64,000 bases of DNA from Chryseobacterium tructae (GTDB taxonomy: Bacteria; Bacteroidota; Bacteroidia; Flavobacteriales; Weeksellaceae): the NCBI RefSeq assembly GCF_030409875.1, contig NZ_JAUFQR010000001.1, forward strand, positions 2,108,001 to 2,172,000, given 5' to 3'. A model generated the notes under the pieces. The model was given only the letters and a program-made list of their open reading frames with translations. It had not been told where the DNA came from and did no database searches. Below, in pieces: positions 18,787 through 30,291 of the stretch; position 1 is the stretch's first letter; each line of letters begins with the position of its first letter. Position numbers and translations under genes: made by a program.

Positions 18787-19281
18787 TCATTTTATTTGTT
18801 CAAATTCAAATGGAATTTTCATTTTATCATTAGAAATAATGGCTTTTAACTTTTTGTCTTCTAGCTTATATTGAATTCGTTTCGGGAAATCTAATGAATC
18901 ATTGATGCATATAAATTCACTGTTTTTTAATTCAGTTACTTTGAATTTGATGAATTGTTTTTCTTCCGGAGTTTTAACAAATAGACTCCATTCTCCATTG
19001 GAATTGACAAATTTCATGGTTTCCTTACTGATTGTATCTCCTTTTTGAATGGTAAATCCAATGCCTGAATATTCTGTCGGGCTTATTTTGATCCAATTTT
19101 CAAAAGTCTCTTTTCCTGGTTTTTCGTTTGATCTCTTCCATGTTCCGGTCAGCCAATCAAAATTTACAATATTTTTTGTTTCTGAGTGGGCTTCTGATCT
19201 TTCACTTTGAGGAGTTTTTGTGCTTTGATTACAAGATAAAATAAATGTTGCAGCCCCTAAAAGGAGTAATGAATTTTTCAT
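18787..19281 (-). CDS. DUF6265 lipoprotein
   Basis: This 164-residue protein starts with a lipoprotein signal (LLGAATFILSCNQ). The mature part opens with FDWLTGTWKR, the mark of DUF6265, followed by an alternating beta pattern to the end (IPFEFEQIK). These small lipocalin-like proteins have no proven role. It is monocistronic, upstream of the icd terminator. Confidence 0.85.
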   Translation of the reverse strand: MKNSLLLLGAATFILSCNQSTKTPQSERSEAHSETKNIVNFDWLTGTWKRSNEKPGKETFENWIKISPTEYSGIGFTIQKGDTISKETMKFVNSNGEWSLFVKTPEEKQFIKFKVTELKNSEFICINDSLDFPKRIQYKLEDKKLKAIISNDKMKIPFEFEQIK

Positions 19282-19360
19282 GATAATAAGTTTGGTTTTT
19301 ATAAATGTATAAAAAAATCATGAAAAGAGAAGGGATATTTTGTGGATCTATTGTTAAAAT

Positions 19361-19386
19361 TAAAAACCCCGCAATTTGCGGGGTTC
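19361..19386 (-). terminator. Terminator after icd
   Basis: AACCCCGCAA pairs with TTGCGGGGTT; on the minus strand TTTTTAAT follows. Confidence 0.85.
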
Positions 19387-19413
19387 TTGTATAGTTGATT
19401 GAAAATCTATTAA

Positions 19414-21925
<2,512 letters not shown>

Positions 21926-21933
21926 TACATTTG
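21926..21933 (+). promoter_or_regulatory. -7 element of tpx
   Basis: TACATTTG matches the Bacteroidota -7 consensus TAnnTTTG and lies 22 bases before the ATG. No good -33 TTG at the usual distance. Confidence 0.5.
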
Positions 21934-21955
21934 AAAAACTAAAAAAATATATATT

Positions 21956-22459
21956 ATGTCAACGACAATCACTTTAAAAGGAAACGAAGTACACACTATA
22001 GGAACATTACCAGCTGTAGGAACCAGCGTTAAAGATTTTGCATTGGTTGATTCAGGATTAAATGTAAAAACTCTTGAAACTTTTGAAGGGAAGAAAAAAG
22101 TATTCAATATTTTCCCAAGTATTGATACACCTACTTGTGCAGCTTCGAGCAGAAAATTCAATGAAGAAGCTTCAAAACTAGAAAATACTGTTGTAATCAA
22201 TGTTTCTAAAGACCTTCCATTTGCATTAGGAAGATTTTGTGCAGCAGAAGGATTGAACAGCGTTGAAACTCTTTCAGATTTCAGAAGCAGCTTTGGTGAT
22301 GATTATGAAGTAACAATCACTGACTCTCCATTGAAAGGATTATTAAGCCGTGCAGTAATCGTTACAGATGAAAACAATAAAGTAATTTACACAGAACAAG
22401 TTTCAGAAATTGCTGATGAGCCTAATTACGATGCAGCCCTTGCAGCATTAAACAATTAG
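21956..22459 (+). CDS. tpx: Thiol peroxidase (Tpx)
   Basis: This 167-residue atypical 2-Cys peroxiredoxin reduces hydrogen peroxide and organic peroxides using thioredoxin. The peroxidatic Cys lies in SIDTPTCAASSRKF (near residue 60) and the resolving Cys in GRFCAAEG (near residue 94), both at the Tpx spacing. Length and start agree with the family. It stands alone, divergent from icd, with its own promoter and terminator. Confidence 0.95.
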   Translation: MSTTITLKGNEVHTIGTLPAVGTSVKDFALVDSGLNVKTLETFEGKKKVFNIFPSIDTPTCAASSRKFNEEASKLENTVVINVSKDLPFALGRFCAAEGLNSVETLSDFRSSFGDDYEVTITDSPLKGLLSRAVIVTDENNKVIYTEQVSEIADEPNYDAALAALNN

Positions 22460-22475
22460 TAGAAATAATTTTTGT

Positions 22476-22513
22476 AAAAAGCCTTGTGAAATTGATTTTG
22501 CAAGGCTTTTTTT
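22476..22513 (+). terminator. Terminator after tpx
   Basis: AAAAAGCCTTG pairs with CAAGGCTTTTT and extends into a T run. Confidence 0.85.
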
Positions 22514-22533
22514 GAACCCAAAATACACAATAT

Positions 22534-23109
22534 ATGATGACAGAACTTTACGAAAAATACGGAGAACTGTTTCAAGTAGACCAAGAACATTTTGATGAGT
22601 TTTATACATTGCTTAAGGATACCTTACTTGTAAAATCGGATTTTTTCCTGAAACAAGGCGAAAAATGTAAATATTTAGGCTTTATCAAAAAAGGGACGAT
22701 CAGAAGCTTTTATATCAACGATCAAGGCAGGGAAATCAATTTTGGATTCTATTTTGAAAACGAATTCTTTACCGATTATGAGAGTATACTTTGTGATACC
22801 GTATCCAATATGAATATCCAGGCATTGGAGAATTGTGAAATCTTATTATTGAGCAAAGAGCATCTGCAAGCATTATATCAGAAAGAAGCGTATTGGCAGA
22901 AATTCGGGCGGGTGATGAGCGAGAAAATTTATCTGGATGCCAAAAAAAGAATTGATGATCTGCTATGTCTGTCCCCGGAAAATAGATATTTAAACCTTTT
23001 AAAAAAACAACCGCTTCTTTTTCAGAAAATTGCACAAAAACATATTGCCAGTTACCTTGGCGTGGCAGAACAATCTTTGAGTAGGATCCGGAGCAGGATC
23101 GTAAATTAA
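22534..23109 (+). CDS. Crp/Fnr family regulator (cyclic-nucleotide-binding-like domain)
   Basis: This 191-residue protein has an N-terminal cNMP-binding-like beta barrel (FFLKQGEKCKYLGFIKKGTIRSF, residues 33-55) and a short C-terminal HTH (QKHIASYLGVAEQSLSRIRSRI, last 30 residues). The lack of the classic RxS phosphate-binding loop suggests it does not bind cAMP. It lies directly upstream of an alpha/beta hydrolase gene on the same strand, which is the likely target. A paralogue is at 26457. Confidence 0.9.
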   Translation: MMTELYEKYGELFQVDQEHFDEFYTLLKDTLLVKSDFFLKQGEKCKYLGFIKKGTIRSFYINDQGREINFGFYFENEFFTDYESILCDTVSNMNIQALENCEILLLSKEHLQALYQKEAYWQKFGRVMSEKIYLDAKKRIDDLLCLSPENRYLNLLKKQPLLFQKIAQKHIASYLGVAEQSLSRIRSRIVN

Positions 23110-23177
23110 CTTAAGTTAACGCCTGATGGTATTTTAGTTGGTAGCTTTATCATTATCAAATTTTAATACTTATCATC

Positions 23178-23867
23178 ATGGAACAAAAAGATTTAACCAT
23201 TATTTTGGTACACGGAGCTTGGGGAGACGGATCTCATTGGCAATACATTATTCCGTCTCTGGTAAAAGCAGGCTATAAAGTAAGAAGTGTTCAGAATCCT
23301 CTTACTTCCCTGCAGAACGATATTGATAAAACAAAAGATCTTATTGATGCTCAGGAAGGGAAAGTCCTTTTGGTAGGACATTCTTATGGCGGAGCCGTTA
23401 TTTCAGGAGCTGGAAATCATGACAAGGTTGTTGGGCTAGTGTATATTGCAGCCTTTGCACCGGATGCCGGTGATAGTTTAGGCTCATTATTAGGAAGAAG
23501 AGAATCTCCGGGTGGAGCAAGTATTTACCCCGATAATAAAGGTTTTTTGTGGATTAAATATGATGAATTTAAATCGGCATTCTGTCAGGATCTGGATGAC
23601 GAAAAAGCTCTGGTAATGGCATTGTCTCAAAAACCTATTCATGGACAGTGCTTTGGAGATGTTGCAGGTGATCCGGCATGGAAAACAAAACCAAGCTGGT
23701 ATCAGATTTCATCAAACGACCATATGATTCCTGCTGAAACGGAAAAAGAAATGGCGGAACGTCTTCAACCTAAAAAAATAATAACATTAGATGCAGGACA
23801 TGCTTCGTTAGCCTCACATCCTGATGAAGTTACACAACTGATCTTAGAAGCAGCCTCTTCACTTTAA
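23178..23867 (+). CDS. Alpha/beta hydrolase
   Basis: This 229-residue single-domain hydrolase has the oxyanion segment ILVHGAWGDGSHW (residues 9-21), the nucleophile elbow VGHSYGGAV (Ser near residue 71), an acid in SSNDHMIP and the catalytic His in DAGHASLASHP. It resembles the EstC/methylesterase-like hydrolases of the RsbQ/HNL group. The substrate is unknown. A Crp-family gene precedes it and a terminator follows. Confidence 0.9.
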   Translation: MEQKDLTIILVHGAWGDGSHWQYIIPSLVKAGYKVRSVQNPLTSLQNDIDKTKDLIDAQEGKVLLVGHSYGGAVISGAGNHDKVVGLVYIAAFAPDAGDSLGSLLGRRESPGGASIYPDNKGFLWIKYDEFKSAFCQDLDDEKALVMALSQKPIHGQCFGDVAGDPAWKTKPSWYQISSNDHMIPAETEKEMAERLQPKKIITLDAGHASLASHPDEVTQLILEAASSL

Positions 23868-23893
23868 AAGATAAATTAAAAATAAAGATTGAT

Positions 23894-23938
23894 AAAGCTC
23901 TGGAAAATTTTAAGTATTTTCACAGGGCTTTTTTATTA
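23894..23938 (+). terminator. Terminator after the alpha/beta hydrolase
   Basis: AAAGCTCTGGAAAAT pairs imperfectly with ATTTTCACAGGGCTTT, then a T run. Confidence 0.75.
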
Positions 23939-23950
23939 ATAAAAATCAAA

Positions 23951-24298
23951 ATGGTAAAAAGAATCGTAGCCAATATAAAAACAGGTGATCTTACAAAAGG
24001 AAATATCTTTTATCAGGATATTTTAGAACTTGATGTTTTGATGGATCATGGTTGGATCAAAACTTTAGGTACGGAGGAAGAAGCAAAAGTACAGATCAGT
24101 TTTGCGGAACAAGGAGGTAATGAGACTGAAGTTCCCGATTTGTCTATAGAGGTTGATAATGTAGATGAAATTTATGATAAGATGGGAAAAGCAGGCTTTA
24201 AGATTGTTTATGATATTACCAATGAAGATTGGGGGGTGCGTCGCTTTTTTGTAAAAGATCCATTTGGAAAAGTAATTAATGTTCTTTCCCATCAATAA
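23951..24298 (+). CDS. VOC family protein (glyoxalase/bleomycin-resistance-like)
   Basis: This 115-residue protein carries one VOC domain: a beta-alpha-beta start (IKTGDLTKGNIFYQDILEL), a middle EVPDLSIEVDNVDEIYDKMGKAGF segment and the closing WGVRRFFVKDPFGKVINVLSH, the family signature. Such proteins bind metals and small molecules; the specific activity is unknown. It is the first of several VOC genes in this stretch. Confidence 0.88.
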   Translation: MVKRIVANIKTGDLTKGNIFYQDILELDVLMDHGWIKTLGTEEEAKVQISFAEQGGNETEVPDLSIEVDNVDEIYDKMGKAGFKIVYDITNEDWGVRRFFVKDPFGKVINVLSHQ

Positions 24299-24311
24299 AA
24301 AATAGACCCTT

Positions 24312-24377
24312 CAATAGGAGTGGGCTTTAGCCCGCTTTCATAAAAAATAAACGATCATCTGGCTTTAGCCAAAACCT
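24312..24377 (+). repeat. Dispersed GGCTTTAGCC repeat, copy 4
   Basis: AATAGGAGTGGGCTTTAGCC opens it and GGCTTTAGCCAAAACC closes it, matching copy 3 closely. It lies between two VOC genes. Confidence 0.88.
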
Positions 24378-24422
24378 AAAATTTAATTGTCTTAATTTCT
24401 TAAATCTCTATATTTCCAAATT

Positions 24423-24827
24423 ATGAAAGCAGAACAAATCATACCTATCCTAAGAATCTTTGATTATCAGAAAACCCTTGAGTTTTATATTGATTGGCTT
24501 GGCTTTGAAATAGCCTGGGAACACCGTTTTGAAGATAATATGCCTGTTTATATAGAGGTTAAAAAAGATAATATTGTTCTTCATCTGAGCGAGCATCATG
24601 GAGATGCAAGTCCGGGAAGCAGTATTTTCATCTGGGGGGAAGGCGTTGCAGAATATCATCAGGAACTTATTGATAAAAAGTATAAATACAATCGTCCAGG
24701 ACTTGAAAAGACGTTCTATGATGCTGTCGCATTCACCGTACATGATCCTTTTGGAAATAAAATTATTTTCAATGAAAAATATGATCAGTACAAGCATGAA
24801 GCTTTAAAATTCCACTCAATAGAATAA
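24423..24827 (+). CDS. VOC family protein, glyoxalase superfamily
   Basis: This 134-residue protein is built as one VOC domain: PILRIFDYQKTLEFYIDWLGFEIAWEHRF at the start, then VLHLSEHHGDASPG (metal-ligand-type His/Glu) and the closing VHDPFGNKIIFNE. Length and motifs resemble the bleomycin-resistance-like glyoxalase superfamily proteins. A TATATTTC element about 20 bases upstream is a weak promoter match. Confidence 0.88.
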   Translation: MKAEQIIPILRIFDYQKTLEFYIDWLGFEIAWEHRFEDNMPVYIEVKKDNIVLHLSEHHGDASPGSSIFIWGEGVAEYHQELIDKKYKYNRPGLEKTFYDAVAFTVHDPFGNKIIFNEKYDQYKHEALKFHSIE

Positions 24828-24952
24828 AAAGACAATCTTCTTCAATCTACTGCTTCTGATGCAAAAGAGTATAATTCCTCAGCTGATTAAGTTGATTGAA
24901 ATCATTATCAATTTGGAATATTAAGACTAACTTTGTTCCTTCAAAATAGATA

Positions 24953-26163
24953 ATGAAACGTTCAGGAACAGCAGATTTACCTCTTCACTATGGCAAAGTG
25001 CCACCATGGTTGTATGAGCGTATGTCTATTCTTGGGCTTTCCATTGTTGAGGCAATCCTTACAGACTATGGAAAAGATGAAGTACTTCGTCGGCTGGCAG
25101 ATCCGTTTTGGTTTCAAAGTTTTGGTGCCGTTATGGGAATGGACTGGCATTCTTCGGGAATAACCACTTCTGTAATGGGAGCTTTGAAGCGTTCTATTAA
25201 TCCTAATTCTCAGTCTTTGGGACTGTATATTTGTGGGGGAAAAGGGAAATTTTCCAGAGAAACACCATCAGAGCTTATTCAAATTGCTGAAAAAACAGGT
25301 TTGAATGGAGCTGAATTGGTGAGAGCCAGTAAGCTGTCTGCCAAAGTAGATAATACGGCTATTCAGGATGGATATCAATTATATCTGCATAATTTTATCC
25401 TGTCAGACAATGGAAACTGGAGCGTTATTCAACAGGGAATGCATCACTCTGACGGAACTGCAAGGCGTTATCATTGGCACTCCGGAAATATAACTTCCTT
25501 TGTAGAAGAACCTCATACCGGAATTAATGGGGTTTCAAGAGGACGTATTTTAAACCTTACCGATTCCGAAGCTGCTGAAAACAGAAAAGGGATTCTGGAT
25601 ATTTCCCACACAGATTCTATCGACGTTATGAAGGACTTTTCAAGATTAATTCTTCCCGCTCATCATGATGTTCAGGCTTCTGATGTAGATCTTAAACGAT
25701 TGGGAGCTCTTTGTATATGACTCGAGAGCAGCAGCCGCAGAATTTTGAAGATTTACTGATGTTGGAAGGGGTGGGGCCAAGAACTATGCAGTCTTTAGCT
25801 TTGGTAAGTGAGGTGATTCACGGAGCACCGTCAAGATTTTCTGATCCCGCGAGATTTTCTTTTGCTCATGGAGGAAAAGACGGCCACCCATTTCCGGTTC
25901 CGATTAATGTATATGATGAAAGCATTAATATTCTTAGAAAAGGGATAGAAAAATCAAAACTTGGAAATTCAGATAAGCTGAATACTTTAAATAAACTCCA
26001 TCAAATTGTAGCTGCTGCAGAAAAAGATTTTACTCCCGATTTTGATATTCAGGAAGTTATTGAAGAAGAACGTCAGAATTCATGGCGTTTTGGAGGAAAA
26101 ACAGTCATGGGTGATGCTCAGAAACCTGCTCCTCCTAAACCTATTCAACTCTCTTTATTTTAA
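24953..26163 (+). CDS. DUF763 protein with helix-hairpin-helix motif (frameshifted at about 25711)
   Basis: The first part (256 residues) has the DUF763 start SGTADLPLHYGKVPPWLYERM and a conserved core including FGAVMGMDWHSSGITTSV and MHHSDGTARRYHWHS. It stops at 25720. One extra T in the TTT at 25710-25712 continues the frame as ALLYMTREQQPQNFEDLL. The second part has a helix-hairpin-helix-like segment MLEGVGPRTMQSLALVSEVI, a FAHGGKDGHPFPVP motif and the terminal PIQLSLF. Repaired length is about 403 residues. The family has no established function as far as I know; the HhH segment suggests contact with DNA. Confidence 0.85.
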
Positions 26164-26230
26164 TACGAAAATTTAGAGGTCTACCTATTAATTTGCATTC
26201 AATATCTAAAATTCTTTCACCATAACGACA

Positions 26231-26305
26231 AATATTGGTATACCATTCCCCTCCACTGGAAGGGTGTCAAATTGAAGATTTGACGGGGTGGTCTCTTCCA
26301 ATATT
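26231..26305. repeat. Long imperfect palindrome (two inner hairpins)
   Basis: Outer arms AATATTGG and CCAATATT enclose a second pairing ACC..CCCC with GGGG.GGT, and inside lie two hairpins, one of which is GTCAAAT-TGAAG-ATTTGAC. I recall similar sequences as dispersed repeats in Flavobacteriia. It occupies the gap before the second Crp-type gene; the rest of 26164-26456 is plain AT-rich sequence. Confidence 0.75.
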
Positions 26306-26456
26306 TAAACTCTTGTTTAAATATGTGATATTGCTAACTTATCTTAAATTCAGTGAAATATGTGGTATTGAATCATAAATAAATCATTTTGTTTAATTAA
26401 AATTACGATTATTTCAATTTAAAATTTTATTTTTAAAGTCTTAAAAAAATGACCTG

Positions 26457-27047
26457 ATGACCTATAAATCCCTAGAAGTGTGTTACGATTTTCCGTTTTT
26501 TCTTCAGGAAGAACTTGATGAAATATTTAAGGCTCATGAAAAAACATCCTTTCAAAAAGGAGATTTTATTCTTGAAGAAGGAAAGATGGCAAGTGAATAC
26601 TATATTCTGGATAGCGGGTTGGCTCGTTCATTTGTTAATGATTTTAATGGAAATGAAGTTACCACTCATTTTTTCGTGGAAAATGAGGTCATTATTGAGG
26701 TCTTGTCTATGTTTCAAAGAATCCCAACGCAGGAAAATATTGTCTGTATCACAGATTGTGAATGCTGGAAGTTGGATTACGATACTTTTCAGGAGCTTTT
26801 TCACAAAATTCCTAATCTTAGGGAATGGGGAAGAGCATGGATGTCTAAGGAACTTTTTGATTACAAACAAAGGTCGGTGGAAATGTTTACCCTTTCAGCG
26901 ACAAGAAGATATTTGAACCTGTTGGAGCAGAAATCTAAGGTCATACAGTTTGCCCCTTTGAAACAGATTGCTTCTTATCTTGGAGTGACAGATACTTCCC
27001 TGAGCAGAATCCGTAAAGAATTGGTCTCTCATCCCAAGAAAATTTAA
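26457..27047 (+). CDS. Crp/Fnr family regulator (copy 2)
   Basis: This 196-residue protein has a cNMP-binding-like barrel (FQKGDFILEEGKMASEYYILDSGLARSF, about 32-60) and a C-terminal HTH (LKQIASYLGVTDTSLSRIRKEL). It is a paralogue of the protein at 22534 with the same overall length. It leads a run of VOC and DinB genes on the same strand, starting 78 bases downstream, which are its likely targets. Confidence 0.9.
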   Translation: MTYKSLEVCYDFPFFLQEELDEIFKAHEKTSFQKGDFILEEGKMASEYYILDSGLARSFVNDFNGNEVTTHFFVENEVIIEVLSMFQRIPTQENIVCITDCECWKLDYDTFQELFHKIPNLREWGRAWMSKELFDYKQRSVEMFTLSATRRYLNLLEQKSKVIQFAPLKQIASYLGVTDTSLSRIRKELVSHPKKI

Positions 27048-27124
27048 ATCTTGCCTTATGGCAAGTAGATTTTCATTACACCTTGGTAATTTTGATTAAA
27101 AGTTTAACACCAAAATTATTAAAA

Positions 27125-27538
27125 ATGAAAATCAATCAAGTCTATATCAATCTACCCGTAAAAGATGTACAGAAAACCAGAGCATTCTGGACAACGCTTG
27201 GCTTTTCTATTAACGAACAGTTTTCAGATGATAAAGCGGTATGTGTGGTGATGAAAGAAGATCATATCTATACGATGTTTCTGAAAGAAGAGTTTTTTCA
27301 AACCTTTACGAACAGACCTTTTGCCAAAGGTGATACCACACAAGTGCTTCTTGCTATTGGAGTAGAACATAGAGAAGAAGTAGACGGAATGGTAAATACA
27401 GCCATTGAAAATGGGGGTTCCAAATACAGTGAGCCTATGGATCACGGATGGATGTATCAAAGTGCTTTTGCAGATATTGATGGCCATCAGTGGGAAGTAA
27501 TGTATGCCGATTCTTCACAGTTTCCGGATAATATCTAA
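27125..27538 (+). CDS. VOC family protein
   Basis: This 137-residue protein has a single VOC domain: VYINLPVKDVQKTRAFWTTLGF at the start and SAFADIDGHQWEVMY at the end, as in the YaeR/PhnB-like lactoylglutathione lyase relatives. The frame is open from 27083, but the ATG at 27125 gives the normal family start. It lies 78 bases after a Crp-type regulator and 32 before a DinB gene, so an operon is likely. Confidence 0.88.
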   Translation: MKINQVYINLPVKDVQKTRAFWTTLGFSINEQFSDDKAVCVVMKEDHIYTMFLKEEFFQTFTNRPFAKGDTTQVLLAIGVEHREEVDGMVNTAIENGGSKYSEPMDHGWMYQSAFADIDGHQWEVMYADSSQFPDNI

Positions 27539-27569
27539 TAAATTTTATTTCCAAATAAACATAGAAACA

Positions 27570-28022
27570 ATGTCAAACGAAATAGAATTAGTAAAAAATC
27601 AGATCAATATTACCTATAAAGTAATCCTGATTAATACGGAAGGAATTACCCATGAAGAATCAATGATTTTTCCTAACGGAGAAGCTAATTGTATGAATTG
27701 GGTTTTAGGACATCTGATCTATATCAGAAATGGTTTACTGAATATTCTGGGTGAAGAATCAATTTGGGATGGTGAAACATTTTCAGGATATAACAGAGGA
27801 GCTATTGCCTTAGAGCGAAAAGATGAATTTATCAATTTTGAAGAATTGAAATCTTACTTAAAACAGTCTCAGGAAAAATTGGAAGGAAAGCTGATTGGGC
27901 TTGAACACTTTCCTGTTGAACAGATCAGTGATATTGCAACTCTCTGTTTCCACGAAAATTATCATAGTGGGCAGCTTGGATACATCCGCAGGCTTCTGGG
28001 AAAGCCTGGAGGGATAAAATAA
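27570..28022 (+). CDS. DinB family protein
   Basis: This 150-residue protein is a four-helix DinB/YfiT-like putative metal-binding protein. Metal-ligand-type His residues are in NWVLGHLIYIRN (residue 50 region) and in CFHENYHSGQLGYIRRL near the end. I place the start at the ATG at 27570 because the upstream part of the frame overlaps the VOC gene. Members bind divalent metals and some act as thiol transferases; the substrate here is unknown. Confidence 0.88.
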   Translation: MSNEIELVKNQINITYKVILINTEGITHEESMIFPNGEANCMNWVLGHLIYIRNGLLNILGEESIWDGETFSGYNRGAIALERKDEFINFEELKSYLKQSQEKLEGKLIGLEHFPVEQISDIATLCFHENYHSGQLGYIRRLLGKPGGIK

Positions 28023-28150
28023 TAGTACAAAGAGACTGATTAACCTTGGAAATCTGTGTAATCTATGAGATCCACGAGAGGAAAATAGATTCCACAGTGC
28101 CCTTTTGAACTTTGTTAGCAGATCTTCAATCTGTACTCTGAATAATAAAA

Positions 28151-28252
28151 AAACTGTTGACTTTTTATTTCATCTCGCAGATTGGGCTGATCTCGCAGAT
28201 GATTGAGGCTTAAAAACGTATGAAATCTGTAAAATATGCGGGAGAAAGATCT
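28151..28252 (-). repeat. CTCGCAGAT-type dispersed repeat, copy A
   Basis: On the minus strand it reads AGCCTCAATCATCTGCGAGATCA then CAATCTGCGAGATGAAA and a run ending GTCAACAG, the same sequence as in the copies at 31160 and 37078. It fills part of the gap 28023-28367. Confidence 0.75.
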
Positions 28253-28257
28253 GCATT

Positions 28258-28340
28258 ACTCAATTTTATCGAAGATAAGATTTTTGCGCCTTAAAAAATA
28301 TAGAGTTTACAAATTATTCGCGCCTTTGCGTTTTTCTAAC
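28258..28340 (+). repeat. TTTGCGCCTTAAAA dispersed repeat, copy A
   Basis: CAATTTTATCGAAGATAAGA and TTTGCGCCTTAAAAAATATA match the copies at 36828 (opposite strand) and 39650. The left part forms a small TTATC/GATAA hairpin. Confidence 0.75.
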
Positions 28341-28367
28341 CATTAATTAATACAAAAAAACAAAATA

Positions 28368-28891
28368 ATGGACACACCAAAATCAAAAAAAGTAGAGCTC
28401 GTTACTCCGGCTTATAGAATGCATACCCAAAGCTTTATCAATGTTTTGGATGGCATTTCGGAAGAAGATGCTTTGAAAAGAATTGAAAACAAAACCAACC
28501 ATATAGTTTGGATGGCAGGAAATTTTGTGAATATGCGTTATGGCCTGGCCTGGGTATTGGGATTACAAGAACAGGATCCTAATAATGATCTTTTCTTCCA
28601 AGGAAAAGCATTGGATGAAAGTATACAATATCCAAGTCTCGCAGATTTGAAGAAGAACTTCCATGATATTTCTTCAAAAACATATCAGAAGTTATTGGAA
28701 GTAACAGATGAAGAATTGGATGAGATCTTTGAAATCGGGATGAATATTCCTTTATTAAAGAAACCAAACTCAATTTTGTAGGAATGTGCATCGGTCGTGA
28801 AGATTACCTCTGTGGACAAATAGGGCTAATGCGTAGGATTTTAGACTATCCGGGAATGAAATATGACGTGGATGAAAACCTTACCTATTAA
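28368..28891 (+). CDS. DinB family protein, second type (frameshifted at about 28752)
   Basis: The protein starts AYRMHTQSFINVLDGISEEDALKR and has NHIVWMAGNFVNMRYGLAWVLG, a DinB core with an Asn where a His often stands. The frame as read stops at 28781. Adding one T to the TTT at 28751-28753 continues it through NIPFIKETKLNFVGMCIG to an LCGQIGLMRRILDYPGMKY end, typical for the family, at 28891. Repaired length is about 174 residues. It stops 2 bases before the next gene, so cotranscription with the alpha/beta hydrolase is likely. Confidence 0.82.
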
Positions 28892-28893
28892 TC

Positions 28894-29670
28894 ATGAACC
28901 CATTAGAAAAAGGATATAAGCTTGTTAACGGAATTCAGCTGTATTATGAAATTTACGGCTCCGGAAAACCATTGGTGCTGATTCATGGGGGTGGCTCTTC
29001 TATTTTGTTTGATTTTAAAGAGGTTATTGCAAGGCTTGAAAACAAATTTCAACTGATTGGAATAGACCTTCAGAACCATGGAAGAAGTGAACATCGTGAT
29101 ATTCCTGAAACATTTGAACAGGATGCTGATGATGTTGCAACTCTTTTGTCTGCTCTTAATATTCATAAAGCTTCATTTTGGGGATTCAGTAATGGCGGAA
29201 GTACGGTAATGCAGATCGGACACCGTCACCCCGGAATTGTAGAAAAACTGGTGGTGGCTTCAGCATTTTACAAGAGAAACGGAATGATGGATGGCTTTTT
29301 TGAAATGATGCAGGAAGCTACTTTAGAATCAATGCCGGAACCTTTAAAAATCAATTTTTTAAATCTCAATCCGGATTTTTCTAAGCTGGAAAACCTCTTT
29401 GATAAAGACAGCAAAAGGATGCAAACCTTTGTAGACTGGGATGATGCAGTACTGAAATCTATACAATCCCCTACATTATTTATCAGTGGAGATAAAGATG
29501 TGATGAAACCCGAGCATACCGTAACAATGTGGCGCTTGGTAGAAGACTCAAAATTAATGATCCTTCCTGCGACCCATGGAACGTATATGATGGCTGATTT
29601 TGACGGCAGTCTCAATGAAAATCTAATCAACTTCACAATAAAAGAAGTAGAAACATTTTTAAATACATAA
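28894..29670 (+). CDS. Alpha/beta hydrolase
   Basis: This 258-residue hydrolase has the oxyanion segment LVLIHGGGSSILFD (residues 28-40), the nucleophile elbow WGFSNGGST (Ser near residue 99), an acid in ISGDKDVMKPEH and the catalytic His in PATHGTYM. It is probably an esterase or lyase acting on a small substrate. It lies 2 bases behind the DinB gene and 112 bases before a PhnB-like gene. Confidence 0.9.
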   Translation: MNPLEKGYKLVNGIQLYYEIYGSGKPLVLIHGGGSSILFDFKEVIARLENKFQLIGIDLQNHGRSEHRDIPETFEQDADDVATLLSALNIHKASFWGFSNGGSTVMQIGHRHPGIVEKLVVASAFYKRNGMMDGFFEMMQEATLESMPEPLKINFLNLNPDFSKLENLFDKDSKRMQTFVDWDDAVLKSIQSPTLFISGDKDVMKPEHTVTMWRLVEDSKLMILPATHGTYMMADFDGSLNENLINFTIKEVETFLNT

Positions 29671-29782
29671 AGTTACAGATTGCATTCAATTTTTTCACAT
29701 CAGGATATTGGTGCTGTTTGTGAAATTATTCGTGTCATTTGTGTTTAAATAAAATAAAAAACAACAATTAAAATTAAAAATC

Positions 29783-30214
29783 ATGGCAAAATTAAATCCG
29801 TACTTAAATTTCGATGGAAAAGCTGAAGAAGCTTTCAATTTTTACAAATCTGTTTTTGGAGGAGAATTCGTGGGTGAAGTTCATAAAATGGGAAATGCTC
29901 CCGGCACCGAAAACCTTTCTGAAGAAGAAAAAAACAGAGTGATGCATATTGCATTGCCTATTGGAGGCGACCTTTTAATGGCTTCCGATATTGTTCCTAG
30001 CTTCGGACAAAAACTAAATGTAGGAAATAATAATTATGTTTCTATTTTTCCGGATTCAAGAGACGAAGCAGACAGGCTTTTCAAAGGACTTTCTGAAGGT
30101 GGAAATGTAGAAATGCCAATAGAAGACCAGTTTTGGGGTGATTATTTTGGAAGCTTTCAGGATAAATATGGTGTTCATTGGATGGTAAATTATAATGAAC
30201 AATACGGGAAATAA
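29783..30214 (+). CDS. PhnB-like VOC family protein
   Basis: This 143-residue protein shows the PhnB/3-demethylubiquinone methyltransferase-like layout: LNPYLNFDGKAEEAFNFYKSVFGGEF, HIALPIGGDLLMASD, and the end WGDYFGSFQDKYGVHWMVNY. No methyltransferase motif is present and, as for the family in general, the chemistry is unproven. A terminator follows. Confidence 0.9.
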   Translation: MAKLNPYLNFDGKAEEAFNFYKSVFGGEFVGEVHKMGNAPGTENLSEEEKNRVMHIALPIGGDLLMASDIVPSFGQKLNVGNNNYVSIFPDSRDEADRLFKGLSEGGNVEMPIEDQFWGDYFGSFQDKYGVHWMVNYNEQYGK

Positions 30215-30235
30215 TCTTATATTTAACTAATTATA

Positions 30236-30267
30236 AAAGGAGATGCCCGTTTTCGGGCAGCTCTTTT
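30236..30267 (+). terminator. Terminator after the PhnB-like gene
   Basis: AAAAGGAGATGCCCG pairs with CGGGCAGCTCTTTT with one mismatch and a TTTT loop. Confidence 0.75.
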
Positions 30268-30291
30268 GTTTAATCATTAAAAAATAGAACT

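Noticed and set aside
25711-26163. A separate short gene after DUF763
   Set aside because: It is the second half of DUF763; one added T joins the frames and recreates a continuous family member.
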